This document shows positions 1 through 7,335 of a stretch of DNA of 11,108 nucleotides, piece after piece; the stretch's first letter is position 1; each line of letters opens with the position of its first letter. The notes beneath the pieces were generated by a model that was not told the DNA's origin, ran no database searches, and was given only the letters and a program-made list of their open reading frames with translations. A program made the position numbers and the translations under genes. The stretch covers positions 332-11,439 of the forward strand of contig JAKIYB010000091.1 of NCBI GenBank assembly GCA_022708765.1, written 5' to 3'. The DNA is from Armatimonadota bacterium (GTDB taxonomy: Bacteria; Armatimonadota; Hebobacteria; CAIYQO01).

Positions 1-413
1 TGCCCCAGCGCATCGAGGGCGCGCTCGATGACCAGTTCGTCGTAGGCGGGATCGCCGCCGCGAATCCAGGCGTATTCCTCCGGGATGTCGGGGAACTCGT
101 CATCCAGCATAAAGTGCCCCAGGCCGGGCGCGGTGTGTGTCTGGGTGGCGTGAATCATCAGCGCGTCGGGCGTGATGCCGTACCGTTCGGCGGCCAGCGC
201 GCGAATGCGCTCGCACGGCGGCTTCGACACGATGCACAGGTCGAGTGCAAGGATCGCCATCGCGCGCTCCCCGTCGCGTAGCGCCACCGCGCGCGCAAAG
301 AGGGGATCCAGCACCAGCTTCGCCGGCCGGTACCGTCCGATATCGCCGGCAAGCTGCACCCCCGCGGCGGGGGTGATGTCGGTTTGCGCGGCGCCGGCAA
401 GAAGGATGGTCAT
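1..413 (-). CDS. Neutral/alkaline ceramidase-like hydrolase, N-terminal part (runs off left edge)
   Basis: Reading leftward from an ATG at 413, 137 codons stay open to the window edge, so the C-terminus is missing. The start has a GGAG ribosome site 8 nt upstream. Residues 6-18 (AGAAQTDITPAAG) are the typical opening of the neutral/alkaline non-lysosomal ceramidase-like N-terminal domain. Residues 86-98 hold an IHATQTHTAPGLG stretch that corresponds to the zinc-site HTHSGPG region of that family; the first His of the usual His-Thr-His is Gln91 here. Known members are zinc amidases, but many bacterial homologues beside polysaccharide lyases have no proven ceramide substrate and may act on other amides or glycans. 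I see no obvious signal peptide. It starts 53 bp after the heparinase-like gene on the same strand, so the two are probably cotranscribed. Family assignment is good; substrate is unknown. Confidence 0.78.
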   Translation of the reverse strand, partial: MTILLAGAAQTDITPAAGVQLAGDIGRYRPAKLVLDPLFARAVALRDGERAMAILALDLCIVSKPPCERIRALAAERYGITPDALMIHATQTHTAPGLGHFMLDDEFPDIPEEYAWIRGGDPAYDELVIERALDALG

Positions 414-466
414 GATTCATACTCCGTATCAGGAAATCGGTGACGGTGAAGGCAGAGTTTGGTTGT

Positions 467-2602
467 TCAGTTATTACTCTCAAGACGTTTCAAAGTCTTA
501 CGGAGAAATTCGCTGCGAATGGCATCGCGGGTAGAATAACCGGGCATCTCAACGGCACAGCGCAGATCGCTCGCAAACATAGCTCCGAGCTCAATGCCAT
601 TCGGCGTCTCCCCCATGTCGAGTATAAAGCGATACGGTTTACCGTTCGTCGGAGTGATGGTGTGAGAGATAAGTTGTTGGTTCCGTTGGCCGTCAATCAC
701 GAGTGGTTCAATCGCCAGCGCACGGTCGTTCCCGGACAAATCATACACCGTGGTGAAAAGCGCCGTTTTCCCAGTTTGCCGGCGCAACAGGAACGGCACT
801 TTGTCATTCAGGTTGTAGCCGATGCCTTCACCGGTGATGTGGGTTGTTCTGTCCGCATCGAGGCAGTAGGCGCGATAAGGTTTGCCATTCGGCGGAGTGA
901 AGGTGAAGACTGACGCTTTTTCGCCTTTGCCGTCCGCCAGCTTTGCCAGATGCTGGTAGCCGGCTTTGTCGTCCAGGGGTTTTTTGCGGTCAGACAACTT
1001 CACAGGTGTTGTGATAGCGCCGCGGCCATGCATGAACCAGTCAAACTGTGCTTGTTTATCGCCTTCGACGGCGAAGACATCCACCAGCAGGTCGTCGGCG
1101 AGAATGAGAAAGCGTTTGAGGGTGTAACCGGGATAGGCGCCTTTGCTGATGGCGAAGGCGGCGGTGTAGCCGGGGGTGGTATCGAAGTGGAGGAGCTTGC
1201 CGGTATCCGGTTGCTGGTTCTTCCCGTCAATCACCACCGTGTTGTGCGCCACCGTGGTACGCGCCCAGGTTTCGTATTCGGGGATGCTGTAGGTGAGGCG
1301 GCCTGGGTCGAGGAGCCATTCCTGGCCCTGGGCGTAGACGACGATATTGAGCTTGTCGGGGTGGCCGTGGTGGTCGCCGTGCTGGCCGTAGTCCATCATC
1401 ACGCAGATGGGATTCTCCGGCGTGCCGCCGCGGAGGACGGCGATGCCCAGGCCGGCGAGGTTGGCGCTCTTGAGTTCCGGCTTCTGCGCGCCCTCCACCG
1501 GGATGTCGGCGTAGAGGGCGAGGAGCGGGTCGTTGAAGTAGCCGTAGCCCCAGCGAAAGACGTCCTTCCAGCCGTCGAGGCTGGCGGGATCGCTGTCGTT
1601 GATAACGGGGAACTGGCCGTTAGGGTAGGCGAGGTTGAGCGGTCCGGTCCACATGCTCTTCAGGCGGGCGTCATCGGCGAGGGTGATGCCGACGCGTTTG
1701 AGGGCGTCCAGGTGCTCCATCACCGCCTGCATGGCGTAGCGCTGGTAGGCCATCGTACCTTCGTACCAGAGGCCGTCGTCGGTGACGGATGCCTTGAGCT
1801 GCCAGCGCAGGCCGACGGGGCCGTCCACGCTGTCGCGAATGAGCGCCTCATCGCCGATGGCGACACCGACGGCGGCATAGGCGGCGTTGAACCAGGTCTG
1901 GTGGTTGTTCTTCGAGCCGACGAAGCTCTGCAGGCGGCGGATTTCGCCCACCGGGTCGCCGAGGGCGCCCTTCTCGATGACCGCGCGGTCGGCTACGGGG
2001 ATGGCGTTCGCGACAAGGTCATAAGCTCGGGCAAGGCGGATCGCGGCGTATGCCTCATCGAGTTGCTGGGCATAGCGGCGCCCGCCGACGACAGCCAGCA
2101 CGCCTCTGCGGCCCCAGCGATCGTGACGCGTCCAGGTAGGGTAAAGGCGAGCGAGCTTCAGAAGCACGCCTTTGACCGCATCGGCATACTTCTGCTCACC
2201 GGTGAGGGCGTAGGCGGTGCCCAGCGTGATGCAGTGCTCGTTGAGTTGGTCGTTGAGCTGGGTTCGGTATGCGGCCCGGGTGCGCTCGTCAGTGTAGACT
2301 GCCGCGCATTTCGGGCAGACATGCTTCTCCAGCGTCTCCGGTCGCAGGCGGGTTCCGTCTTTCGGGCAGGCGTAGTAGAAGATCCAGTCGCCTTCCTGCT
2401 CGGGGACGGTCAACCCCTGTGCCAGCAGCGCGTCGGCACGGGTGATGACGCTTTTCAGCTCCCCCTGGCGGGCGGGGTCGGCTTTCCAGGCGGCGATCTC
2501 CTCGGCGGTATAGAGGAAGCGCGGGTGGGCGGGAAAGATGATGGACTCGGCGGCGTCGGCCAGCACCACCAGAAGCAGTCCAAGGAGCGCAAGGTATCGC
2601 AT
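467..2602 (-). CDS. Secreted heparinase II/III-family polysaccharide lyase
   Basis: A 711-residue protein. I chose the ATG at 2602 because a GGGAG site sits 6 nt upstream and the protein then opens with a hydrophobic signal peptide (residues 1-19, MRYLALLGLLLVVLADAAE). An in-frame start 6 codons earlier would spoil the signal peptide. Residues about 110-330 form the alpha-helical toroid of uronate lyases, with a NNHQTWFN motif at 232-239 and WYEGTMAYQRYA at 279-290 that offer the usual Asn/His and Tyr catalytic candidates. Residues 405-462 are the heparinase II/III signature: a His-rich GQHGDHHGHPDKLN loop, LLDPG at 430-434 and AHNTVVIDG at 452-460. The rest is a beta-sandwich. The family cleaves acidic polysaccharides (heparin, heparan, alginate or similar) by beta-elimination outside the cytoplasm. 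A small Cys/His cluster (C79, H94, C96, C99) lies in the N-terminal region. Exact polysaccharide is not predictable. It lies upstream of the ceramidase-like gene in the same orientation. Confidence 0.88.
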   Translation of the reverse strand: MRYLALLGLLLVVLADAAESIIFPAHPRFLYTAEEIAAWKADPARQGELKSVITRADALLAQGLTVPEQEGDWIFYYACPKDGTRLRPETLEKHVCPKCAAVYTDERTRAAYRTQLNDQLNEHCITLGTAYALTGEQKYADAVKGVLLKLARLYPTWTRHDRWGRRGVLAVVGGRRYAQQLDEAYAAIRLARAYDLVANAIPVADRAVIEKGALGDPVGEIRRLQSFVGSKNNHQTWFNAAYAAVGVAIGDEALIRDSVDGPVGLRWQLKASVTDDGLWYEGTMAYQRYAMQAVMEHLDALKRVGITLADDARLKSMWTGPLNLAYPNGQFPVINDSDPASLDGWKDVFRWGYGYFNDPLLALYADIPVEGAQKPELKSANLAGLGIAVLRGGTPENPICVMMDYGQHGDHHGHPDKLNIVVYAQGQEWLLDPGRLTYSIPEYETWARTTVAHNTVVIDGKNQQPDTGKLLHFDTTPGYTAAFAISKGAYPGYTLKRFLILADDLLVDVFAVEGDKQAQFDWFMHGRGAITTPVKLSDRKKPLDDKAGYQHLAKLADGKGEKASVFTFTPPNGKPYRAYCLDADRTTHITGEGIGYNLNDKVPFLLRRQTGKTALFTTVYDLSGNDRALAIEPLVIDGQRNQQLISHTITPTNGKPYRFILDMGETPNGIELGAMFASDLRCAVEMPGYSTRDAIRSEFLRKTLKRLESNN

Positions 2603-2781
2603 GGTAGTCTCCCTGCCCAAGCGTAGCGGATTTTGCGGGCCGGCGCAAGGCCGGTGGCTGATTTTTCAGGGCGCTCATCGCGCTGGTGGTGGCGTTTTCC
2701 ACCTGGAGTTTTGAGCCGGCGTCACTCCGCGCTCCTGCGTGGCACGCTGGCAATGTTCGGGTGAGTGAGGGGAGGCGCAAA

Positions 2782-2811
2782 CACCCCGCGGCCCGAACGG
2801 ACCGCGGGGTG
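2782..2811 (-). terminator. Rho-independent terminator of the dehydrogenase operon
   Basis: A perfect 10-bp GC-rich inverted repeat (CACCCCGCGG / CCGCGGGGTG) has a 10-nt loop and lies 8 nt past the stop codon of the alcohol dehydrogenase. On the minus strand the stem is followed by only three T residues, so the U-tract is short. Its position immediately after the last gene of the hisG-to-dehydrogenase run supports termination there, separating it from the lyase unit. Confidence 0.75.
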
Positions 2812-2819
2812 CGGGGTTG

Positions 2820-4583
2820 TTATTTGACCGCGGCTTCTTCGGGCAACTGCAGTTTGAGGCGGAGGAGTTCTTCTTCTGCGTCTTTCGTCCAGTATTTGCC
2901 CTCGCGGAGTCTGGCGGCGACGGTGGGGAGGGTGGCGGCGAGATCGCCCAGTCGAGTGAGCGGCAGGTCCTCGATCTGCTGGTAGATGACGATCTTGCCG
3001 GGGATGGCCTGCGCCTTTACCAGTTCCAACCCTTCCAGTACGGCGTTGAGCCCGCCGATGGCGGCCACCGCGTTGGCGGTCAGCAACTCGCCGGTTTCCG
3101 CCAGGCGCAGCGTCTCGCGCATGTCTTCGATTTTCGAGCCGGAGCTACCAACCCAGCGCACGTTGCGCAGGTAGATATCTTCGAGTTTCAGTGGCACCTG
3201 GGTGCCGCGGGCGACGCCGGCGAAGATGTTCAGCAAGCCGCCGTAGCCGCAGCGCAGGGCCGCCTGCTCGACCAGTACGGGCACGGGTACCAGCGCCACC
3301 ACGTCGTCGAAGCCGCAGCCGCTGGAAAGCTCGCAGAGCTCCCGCTCGAAGGCCTCGGGGGTGAAGTCGTTCGGATTCAGCACCACCAGCGTACGGCCAT
3401 TGGCCTCCGCCACGGGGATAAAGCGCTCACGCAACTCCTGCAGGCGATCGGGGCTTATATCGGTGGCGATGATGAGCGAGGGACCATCTTTCATTTCGCA
3501 GGCGCGCTGCACGTGCATCTGCCCCATCGGTCCGCCGGCGCCAAGGAACCAGACGCTGCCGCCGGGTTTCAGTTCCGTAGGCACGCGGTGGTTGCCGTAG
3601 GAGGCGCTGATGTCGGGACCGGGGTTGCCGCAGTAGTACCAATCCTCGTAATGGATGCGGCCTACGTCAATAGCGAGTGGTTGGGTGGGAGCCTGATCGC
3701 AGACAATATTCAGCACGCCGGCGCGGCTCAACTTCGCGGCTAATTTTTCCAGGCAGTCGTCGCTGACCTTACCGCAGATGATGATGTCATCAAAGCCCTG
3801 CCCGCCGGTATGCGTTTCGACCAGCATATCCACGCCACCGCACTGGCCATCGCAGCCGACTTCCGTCATCGTGGCGCCGGTGGCTCTCACGGCCTCCAGC
3901 AGTTCCGCTGGCAGGTTGGCGGCGACGATGGTCGCGGGCAGATGTTCGGCGAAAGTGCTGCCCAGCGTGAGCTTCTCCGCGCCAGCGCCGCCGACCATCA
4001 GACAAGCACCGCCGTCTTTCACGTGCTGGCGATAACGCAACACGTAGGAGTGCACCACGCAGGCCCATGGTTCGGTGAGCGCCGCTTCGGCGTAGGCGGT
4101 ATTGTCGGCGACGGGAATGAGATAACAGCCATCGTCGCCATTCAGAATCTCCTGGTTGATCACCTCATACTGGGTAAGGGCACCGGGATTGGCGTATCCG
4201 TAGGCACGGGTGACGCCGTTGACGTAGACATCTGCCTGCACCACGAAGCGCTGGCCGACTTCAAACTGCCCTTTCAGCTTCTCGCCCACCTGCACCACGG
4301 TGATGACGGACTCGTGGCCCATAATAACCGGGTCTACAGCGATGTCGCGCTTGATGCGCACATGATCGCCGCCCTGCAGGATGATCTTGATATCGCTGAA
4401 GCACAATCCGTTGGCATCACAGCGCACCAGCAGCTCATCCGGGCCGGGCGCGGGCACGTCATGCTCCACCGTCCGTCCGTCCTTCCCAAGGTTCTCGAGG
4501 CCGACGCCGTAAAGGAACCAGGAGCGTTCACGCGCCGGTATCGGATAATCCACAGCCTTGTAGCGCTGTAATGTGTCAGTCAT
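2820..4583 (-). CDS. Zinc-dependent alcohol/sugar dehydrogenase with two tandem Rossmann-like segments
   Basis: A 587-residue medium-chain dehydrogenase; family members are usually about 340-410 residues. The ATG at 4583 is preferred because AGGA lies 7 nt upstream and the protein opens close to the catalytic domain. The GroES-like catalytic domain (about 30-180) shows Cys61 (GLCFSD), His90-Glu91 (MGHES) and Glu171 (LTEPWAC) as catalytic-zinc candidates. The four-Cys structural-zinc lobe is absent. A first nucleotide-fold segment (about 190-330) carries a degenerate glycine motif, GGAGAEK. A second (about 340-480) has the intact GAGGPMG at 348-354 and an acidic IIATD end of beta2 (370-374). 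Both halves repeat the order glycine loop, GFDD, an AG/GG-LNI strand and a late G-rich segment. The closest family I recognise is the L-sorbose-1-phosphate reductase/sorbitol dehydrogenase type. A polyol or sugar substrate is inferred also from the neighbouring aldolase and SDR. Exact substrate is unknown. Confidence 0.82.
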   Translation of the reverse strand: MTDTLQRYKAVDYPIPARERSWFLYGVGLENLGKDGRTVEHDVPAPGPDELLVRCDANGLCFSDIKIILQGGDHVRIKRDIAVDPVIMGHESVITVVQVGEKLKGQFEVGQRFVVQADVYVNGVTRAYGYANPGALTQYEVINQEILNGDDGCYLIPVADNTAYAEAALTEPWACVVHSYVLRYRQHVKDGGACLMVGGAGAEKLTLGSTFAEHLPATIVAANLPAELLEAVRATGATMTEVGCDGQCGGVDMLVETHTGGQGFDDIIICGKVSDDCLEKLAAKLSRAGVLNIVCDQAPTQPLAIDVGRIHYEDWYYCGNPGPDISASYGNHRVPTELKPGGSVWFLGAGGPMGQMHVQRACEMKDGPSLIIATDISPDRLQELRERFIPVAEANGRTLVVLNPNDFTPEAFERELCELSSGCGFDDVVALVPVPVLVEQAALRCGYGGLLNIFAGVARGTQVPLKLEDIYLRNVRWVGSSGSKIEDMRETLRLAETGELLTANAVAAIGGLNAVLEGLELVKAQAIPGKIVIYQQIEDLPLTRLGDLAATLPTVAARLREGKYWTKDAEEELLRLKLQLPEEAAVK

Positions 4584-4738
4584 TGTATGTCCTTTCAGGA
4601 GATGCGGGCATTGAAATACCCCTTGCGAGAGCATTTGGCCAGGCGTCCACCTCCGTGGATGCAACGATAGCTGGAACAAGTTTATGTTCCCCGCAGGGAC
4701 GAGCAATTCCTCTGCGACCCTGCGCTCGCAGTGGGACA
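4584..4738 (-). other. 155-bp spacer between aldolase and dehydrogenase genes, open in the dehydrogenase frame
   Basis: This gap is long for a gene pair inside an operon, and its GC content (87 of 155 bases by my count) appears lower than that of the flanking genes. The dehydrogenase frame stays open through it for 52 codons, back to an ATG that overlaps the aldolase stop codon as TAATG. The implied peptide does not resemble a dehydrogenase N-terminus. On the minus strand there is a loose promoter-like pair, TTGCTC and TAAACT with a 16-nt spacer (about 4682-4709), which is unproven. A small TCCAC/GTGGA hairpin is also present. I read it as a non-coding leader, possibly with an internal promoter. 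Confidence 0.4.
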
Positions 4739-5482
4739 TTATTTCCCGATCAGCGCGGCGCGGAACTTTTCATCGGGCCGCGTGGCGATGCGGGCGACCT
4801 GCGCCTCGGTCAGCGGATGGATGCCGCCACAGGCGAGGGCACCGCGTATGACGCGAGCGGTCTTCACCCACATTAGCGAGCAGCTCATCACCTCTTTGGG
4901 GGTGGCGCCGAGGGCGAAGATGCCATGATTCTGAATGAGAATCGCCTTCGGTGCCATGCCTTCGGCCTGCATCCAGACGTTTACGCGGTCGCGGACGGCA
5001 CGGGCCAGCGGCAGACCCGGGTCGGTGTAGGGCACATAAACAGGGGACGCGCCACAGCAGACAATCTGATCGGGGAAGAGGCAGAGGCTAACGAGCTTTT
5101 CTGCGTCGTTGCCGCAGAGCAACGCGTTCACCGCAGTGGGGTGAGTATGCCCGATGAAGGTGATACCGGGGATGGTGAGCAGAAAGGCGTGCATCATCGC
5201 TTCGACCGAGGGCTGCCGTGTCTGGCCGGGGGCGCGCACGCCCAGCATTGCTGCCTGGATGGCCTCGTCGGTGGGAAGGTCTTCATCCAGCAGCGCGACG
5301 GCGCCCGTCAGGTTCAGCTTCACGAAGCTGTTTTCATCGGCGGTGCTCAGCGTAGTGCCGCTGGCCTTCACCCAGAAAGCGCCGTCGTCCAGCTTCACCG
5401 AGGTATTGCCCTCGCCAAGGATGGCCAGGTCGTGCTCGGGCTTGCCGAGTTCACGCGATAATGCGATGAGTTGATCGAGCAT
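4739..5482 (-). CDS. Class II aldolase/adducin family protein (sugar-phosphate aldolase)
   Basis: A 247-residue protein of the zinc-dependent class II aldolase/adducin fold, close to the family's usual 210-260 residues. An AGGAG ribosome site precedes the ATG at 5482. Visible signatures are GEGNTSVK at 23-30 and KASGTTL at 39-45 for phosphate/substrate binding, Glu94 in PSVEAMMHAF as the catalytic acid/base, and His112 and His114 (GHTHPTAVNAL) plus His186 (QNHGIFALG) as zinc ligands. The family includes L-fuculose-, L-rhamnulose- and L-ribulose-phosphate enzymes that cleave or epimerise sugar phosphates in the cytoplasm. The SDR gene ends 22 bp upstream, so the two are very likely cotranscribed. 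Aldolase-plus-SDR pairing recalls the fused rhamnulose-1-phosphate aldolase/lactaldehyde dehydrogenase proteins, but specificity for rhamnose or fucose cannot be read from sequence alone. Confidence 0.88.
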   Translation of the reverse strand: MLDQLIALSRELGKPEHDLAILGEGNTSVKLDDGAFWVKASGTTLSTADENSFVKLNLTGAVALLDEDLPTDEAIQAAMLGVRAPGQTRQPSVEAMMHAFLLTIPGITFIGHTHPTAVNALLCGNDAEKLVSLCLFPDQIVCCGASPVYVPYTDPGLPLARAVRDRVNVWMQAEGMAPKAILIQNHGIFALGATPKEVMSCSLMWVKTARVIRGALACGGIHPLTEAQVARIATRPDEKFRAALIGK

Positions 5483-5504
5483 GTGTGTCTCCTATTCTTC
5501 ACCC

Positions 5505-6233
5505 TTAACCCCACAGCGGGTCGGCGGCGACGCGGCGTATGGGCAGCTCATCCACCGTGGCGCGGGGGGACAGGCTGAGGAGATAAACGACGGCGGCGGC
5601 GATATCGTCCGGCGCCATCAGGCTTTCAGGCTGCCAGTCTGGGCGCTGGCTGGTAGTCATCTCGGTGGCGACGCCGCCAGGACAGATGGCATGCACGCTG
5701 ATGCCCAGTGGTCGCAGTTCGGCGGCCAGCACCTTATTCATGCCCAGCAAGCCGTGCTTGCTGGCGCAGTAGGCTGATTGATTTGTGTAAAAGCGCTTGC
5801 CGGCGGCGGACGCGATGTTGATAATGGTCCCGGTTCCGTTGGCCATCAGATAAGGCAACGCGGCTTTCGCCAGCGCGAAGGGCGCGCGGAGATTCACTGC
5901 CATCAGGTGATCGTACTCTGCCATCGTTGTTTCGGCGAATGGTTTTACCAGTAATACGCCGGCGTTGTTGACCAGCATGTCCAGCGCACCGAAAGCCTTC
6001 ACGGTTCCTGCAACCAGCGTCTCCGGCGCCGCGGGGTTGGCCAGGTCGGCGGTGAGCGTGATGACCTCAGCGCCTTCCGCGCGTGCCAGTGCCGCCGTCT
6101 TCGAGAGGCCGTCGGATGTGCGCGCAGTCAGCGCCAGGCGCAAGCCCATACGTGCGAGCGCCATGGTGATAGCGCGGCCAATGCCGCGCCCCGCGCCGGT
6201 AATAAGAGCTGTCTGGCCTGTTCGGTGTGTCAT
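5505..6233 (-). CDS. Short-chain dehydrogenase/reductase (classical SDR)
   Basis: A 242-residue classical SDR of normal length. It has the TGAGRGIG cofactor motif at 12-19, NNAG at 89-92, and the catalytic set Asn114, Ser142, Tyr155 and Lys159 (YCASK). The PG of CPGGVATEM at 185-186 is also typical. Arg38 at the end of beta2 (LALTARTS) and no Asp there suggest NADP(H) preference, which is an inference. Start at the ATG 6233 is preferred from the family N-terminus; the ribosome site is weak. The gene lies 74 bp after hisG and 22 bp before the class II aldolase. Its likely role is oxidation or reduction of a sugar, a sugar acid or the aldehyde product of the aldolase. Many SDRs share this pattern, so substrate is open; 3-oxoacyl-ACP reductase-like activity is the main alternative. 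Confidence 0.88.
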   Translation of the reverse strand: MTHRTGQTALITGAGRGIGRAITMALARMGLRLALTARTSDGLSKTAALARAEGAEVITLTADLANPAAPETLVAGTVKAFGALDMLVNNAGVLLVKPFAETTMAEYDHLMAVNLRAPFALAKAALPYLMANGTGTIINIASAAGKRFYTNQSAYCASKHGLLGMNKVLAAELRPLGISVHAICPGGVATEMTTSQRPDWQPESLMAPDDIAAAVVYLLSLSPRATVDELPIRRVAADPLWG

Positions 6234-6307
6234 GGTCTGACCGTGTAGTCAATTAGATCGCTTACGATGCTGACGGGTCCGCGTGAGCGCGGTCGCATAA
6301 TCCGGCT

Positions 6308-7186
6308 TTACGGGATGATCTTGTTCAAAGGGAACTCGATGATGTCCTGGGCGCCGGCGGCTTTGAGCTGCGGAATAATGTCGCGTACCACTTTTTCGTC
6401 AATCACCGTTTCCACTGCCACCCAGGCGTCGTCTGTAAGGGTGGAGATGGTGGGGCCTTTCATGGCGGGCAGCAGGCTGGTGACGCGGCCCAGGTGATCG
6501 GAGGGCACGTTCATCTTCAGGCAGACGCGGCCTTCAGCGCGTAACGCGCCCTGCAGCAGCATCGCCAGTTGCTCCATCTTGCGGCGCTTCCACGGGTCTT
6601 CCCAGGAATCCTTATTCGCCACCAGTACGGTGACGGACTCAATGACGGTGCAGAGGATGCGCAGGTTATTGGCGCGTAGCGAGCTGCCGGTTTCGGTGAC
6701 ATCCACAATGGCATCCACCAGCGTGGGCACCTTGGCTTCGGTGGCACCCCAGGAGAATTCAACGTGCGCGGTGACGCCATGCTGGGCCAGGAAGCGTTTT
6801 GTTGCGCCCACCAGCTCAGTGGCGATGCGCTTACCTTGTAAATCCTGCACGCTGTGGATGTCGGAGGCTTCAGGCACGGCCACTACCCAGCGCACCGGGC
6901 GGGCTTCCTGCTTGGCGTAGACGAGTGTGCACACTTCCACCACATCCGCCTCATTCTCCATCACCCAATCGCGGCCGGTGAGGCCGCAGTCCATCACACC
7001 GTCTTCGACATAGCGGGCGATTTCCTGGGCGCGGATCAGAATGGCTTCCAATTCGTGGTCGTCCATGCGCGGGAAATAGGAACGCGAGGAGGACGAAATT
7101 TTCCATCCCGCATGCGCGAACAAGCGGTAAGTTGATTCCTGTAAACTGCCTTTGGGCAGGGCGATTTTCAGCGTCGGGTTGCTCAT
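6308..7186 (-). CDS. hisG: ATP phosphoribosyltransferase, long form (first step of histidine biosynthesis)
   Basis: A 292-residue protein that condenses ATP with PRPP to phosphoribosyl-ATP in the cytoplasm, the committed step of histidine synthesis. It opens with LKIALPKGSLQEST, the family's N-terminal PKG(R/S)L motif. The PRPP-binding loop is DVTETGSSLRANNL at 162-175. Residues about 215-292 (LKMNVPSDHLGRVTSLLPA and onward to AAGAQDIIEFPLNKII) match the C-terminal ACT-like regulatory domain found only in the long form. The enzyme should therefore act as a hexamer with histidine feedback and without HisZ. A GGAGG ribosome site lies just before the ATG. No other his genes are adjacent; downstream are an SDR and sugar genes. 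A sigma70-like promoter is visible about 50 bp upstream. Confidence 0.96.
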   Translation of the reverse strand: MSNPTLKIALPKGSLQESTYRLFAHAGWKISSSSRSYFPRMDDHELEAILIRAQEIARYVEDGVMDCGLTGRDWVMENEADVVEVCTLVYAKQEARPVRWVVAVPEASDIHSVQDLQGKRIATELVGATKRFLAQHGVTAHVEFSWGATEAKVPTLVDAIVDVTETGSSLRANNLRILCTVIESVTVLVANKDSWEDPWKRRKMEQLAMLLQGALRAEGRVCLKMNVPSDHLGRVTSLLPAMKGPTISTLTDDAWVAVETVIDEKVVRDIIPQLKAAGAQDIIEFPLNKIIP

Positions 7187-7229
7187 GGTTCCTCCGATCT
7201 CTCGGGTCGCGGGGGACGGGATGTGTCCG

Positions 7230-7242
7230 CGGTATTATACCG
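7230..7242. repeat. Inverted repeat over the hisG -10 box (possible operator)
   Basis: Six-base arms CGGTAT and ATACCG flank a single T and cover the -10 hexamer of the hisG promoter. A repressor site is possible, but half of the symmetry comes from the -10 consensus itself, so chance is a real alternative. Confidence 0.3.
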
Positions 7243-7263
7243 TTGCCTCTTGCCGAGGGTCAA
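7234..7263 (-). promoter_or_regulatory. Sigma70-type promoter for hisG
   Basis: On the minus strand TTGACC (7263-7258) and a perfect TATAAT (7239-7234) are separated by 18 nt. This predicts a transcript start near 7227 and a short leader of about 40 nt, too short for a T-box or classical attenuator. The -10 box sits inside a CGGTAT-T-ATACCG inverted repeat (7230-7242). Confidence 0.8.
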
Positions 7264-7307
7264 CGTACCGGTTTCCCACCGAACGAGAGCGCGAAAGTGA
7301 AGTTTCT

Positions 7308-7335
7308 GTGAAATCGTGCCGATATACGGTATAAT
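7308..7335 (+). promoter_or_regulatory. Putative promoter for the diguanylate cyclase gene
   Basis: A perfect TATAAT at 7330-7335 follows a GTGAAA -35-like box at 7308-7313 with a 16-nt spacer (4 of 6 matches to TTGACA). The predicted start is near 7342, which gives a leader of about 76 nt before the GTG start codon. The decamer CGGTATAATA is identical to that in the divergent hisG promoter. Confidence 0.62.

Noticed and set aside
950..2626. A 558-codon open frame on the plus strand opposite the lyase gene
   Set aside because: It mirrors the lyase codons in a GC-rich gene, has a biased composition (Val, Gly, Ala, His), no recognisable domain and no ribosome site. The lyase frame has a signal peptide and family motifs.
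2608..2660. Promoter-like TTGCGC and TACGCT with 17-nt spacing before the lyase gene on the minus strand
   Set aside because: Both boxes are weak, and the implied start would leave a leader of only about 15 nt. Not convincing enough to annotate.
2817..4571. Long plus-strand open frames (2817-3743 and 3810-4571) opposite the zinc dehydrogenase
   Set aside because: Antisense shadows with no domain; the dehydrogenase on the other strand carries intact catalytic and cofactor motifs.
6277..6292. Hairpin CCGCG-TGAG-CGCGG between hisG and the SDR as a terminator
   Set aside because: The stem has only 5 bp and no T-run on either strand.
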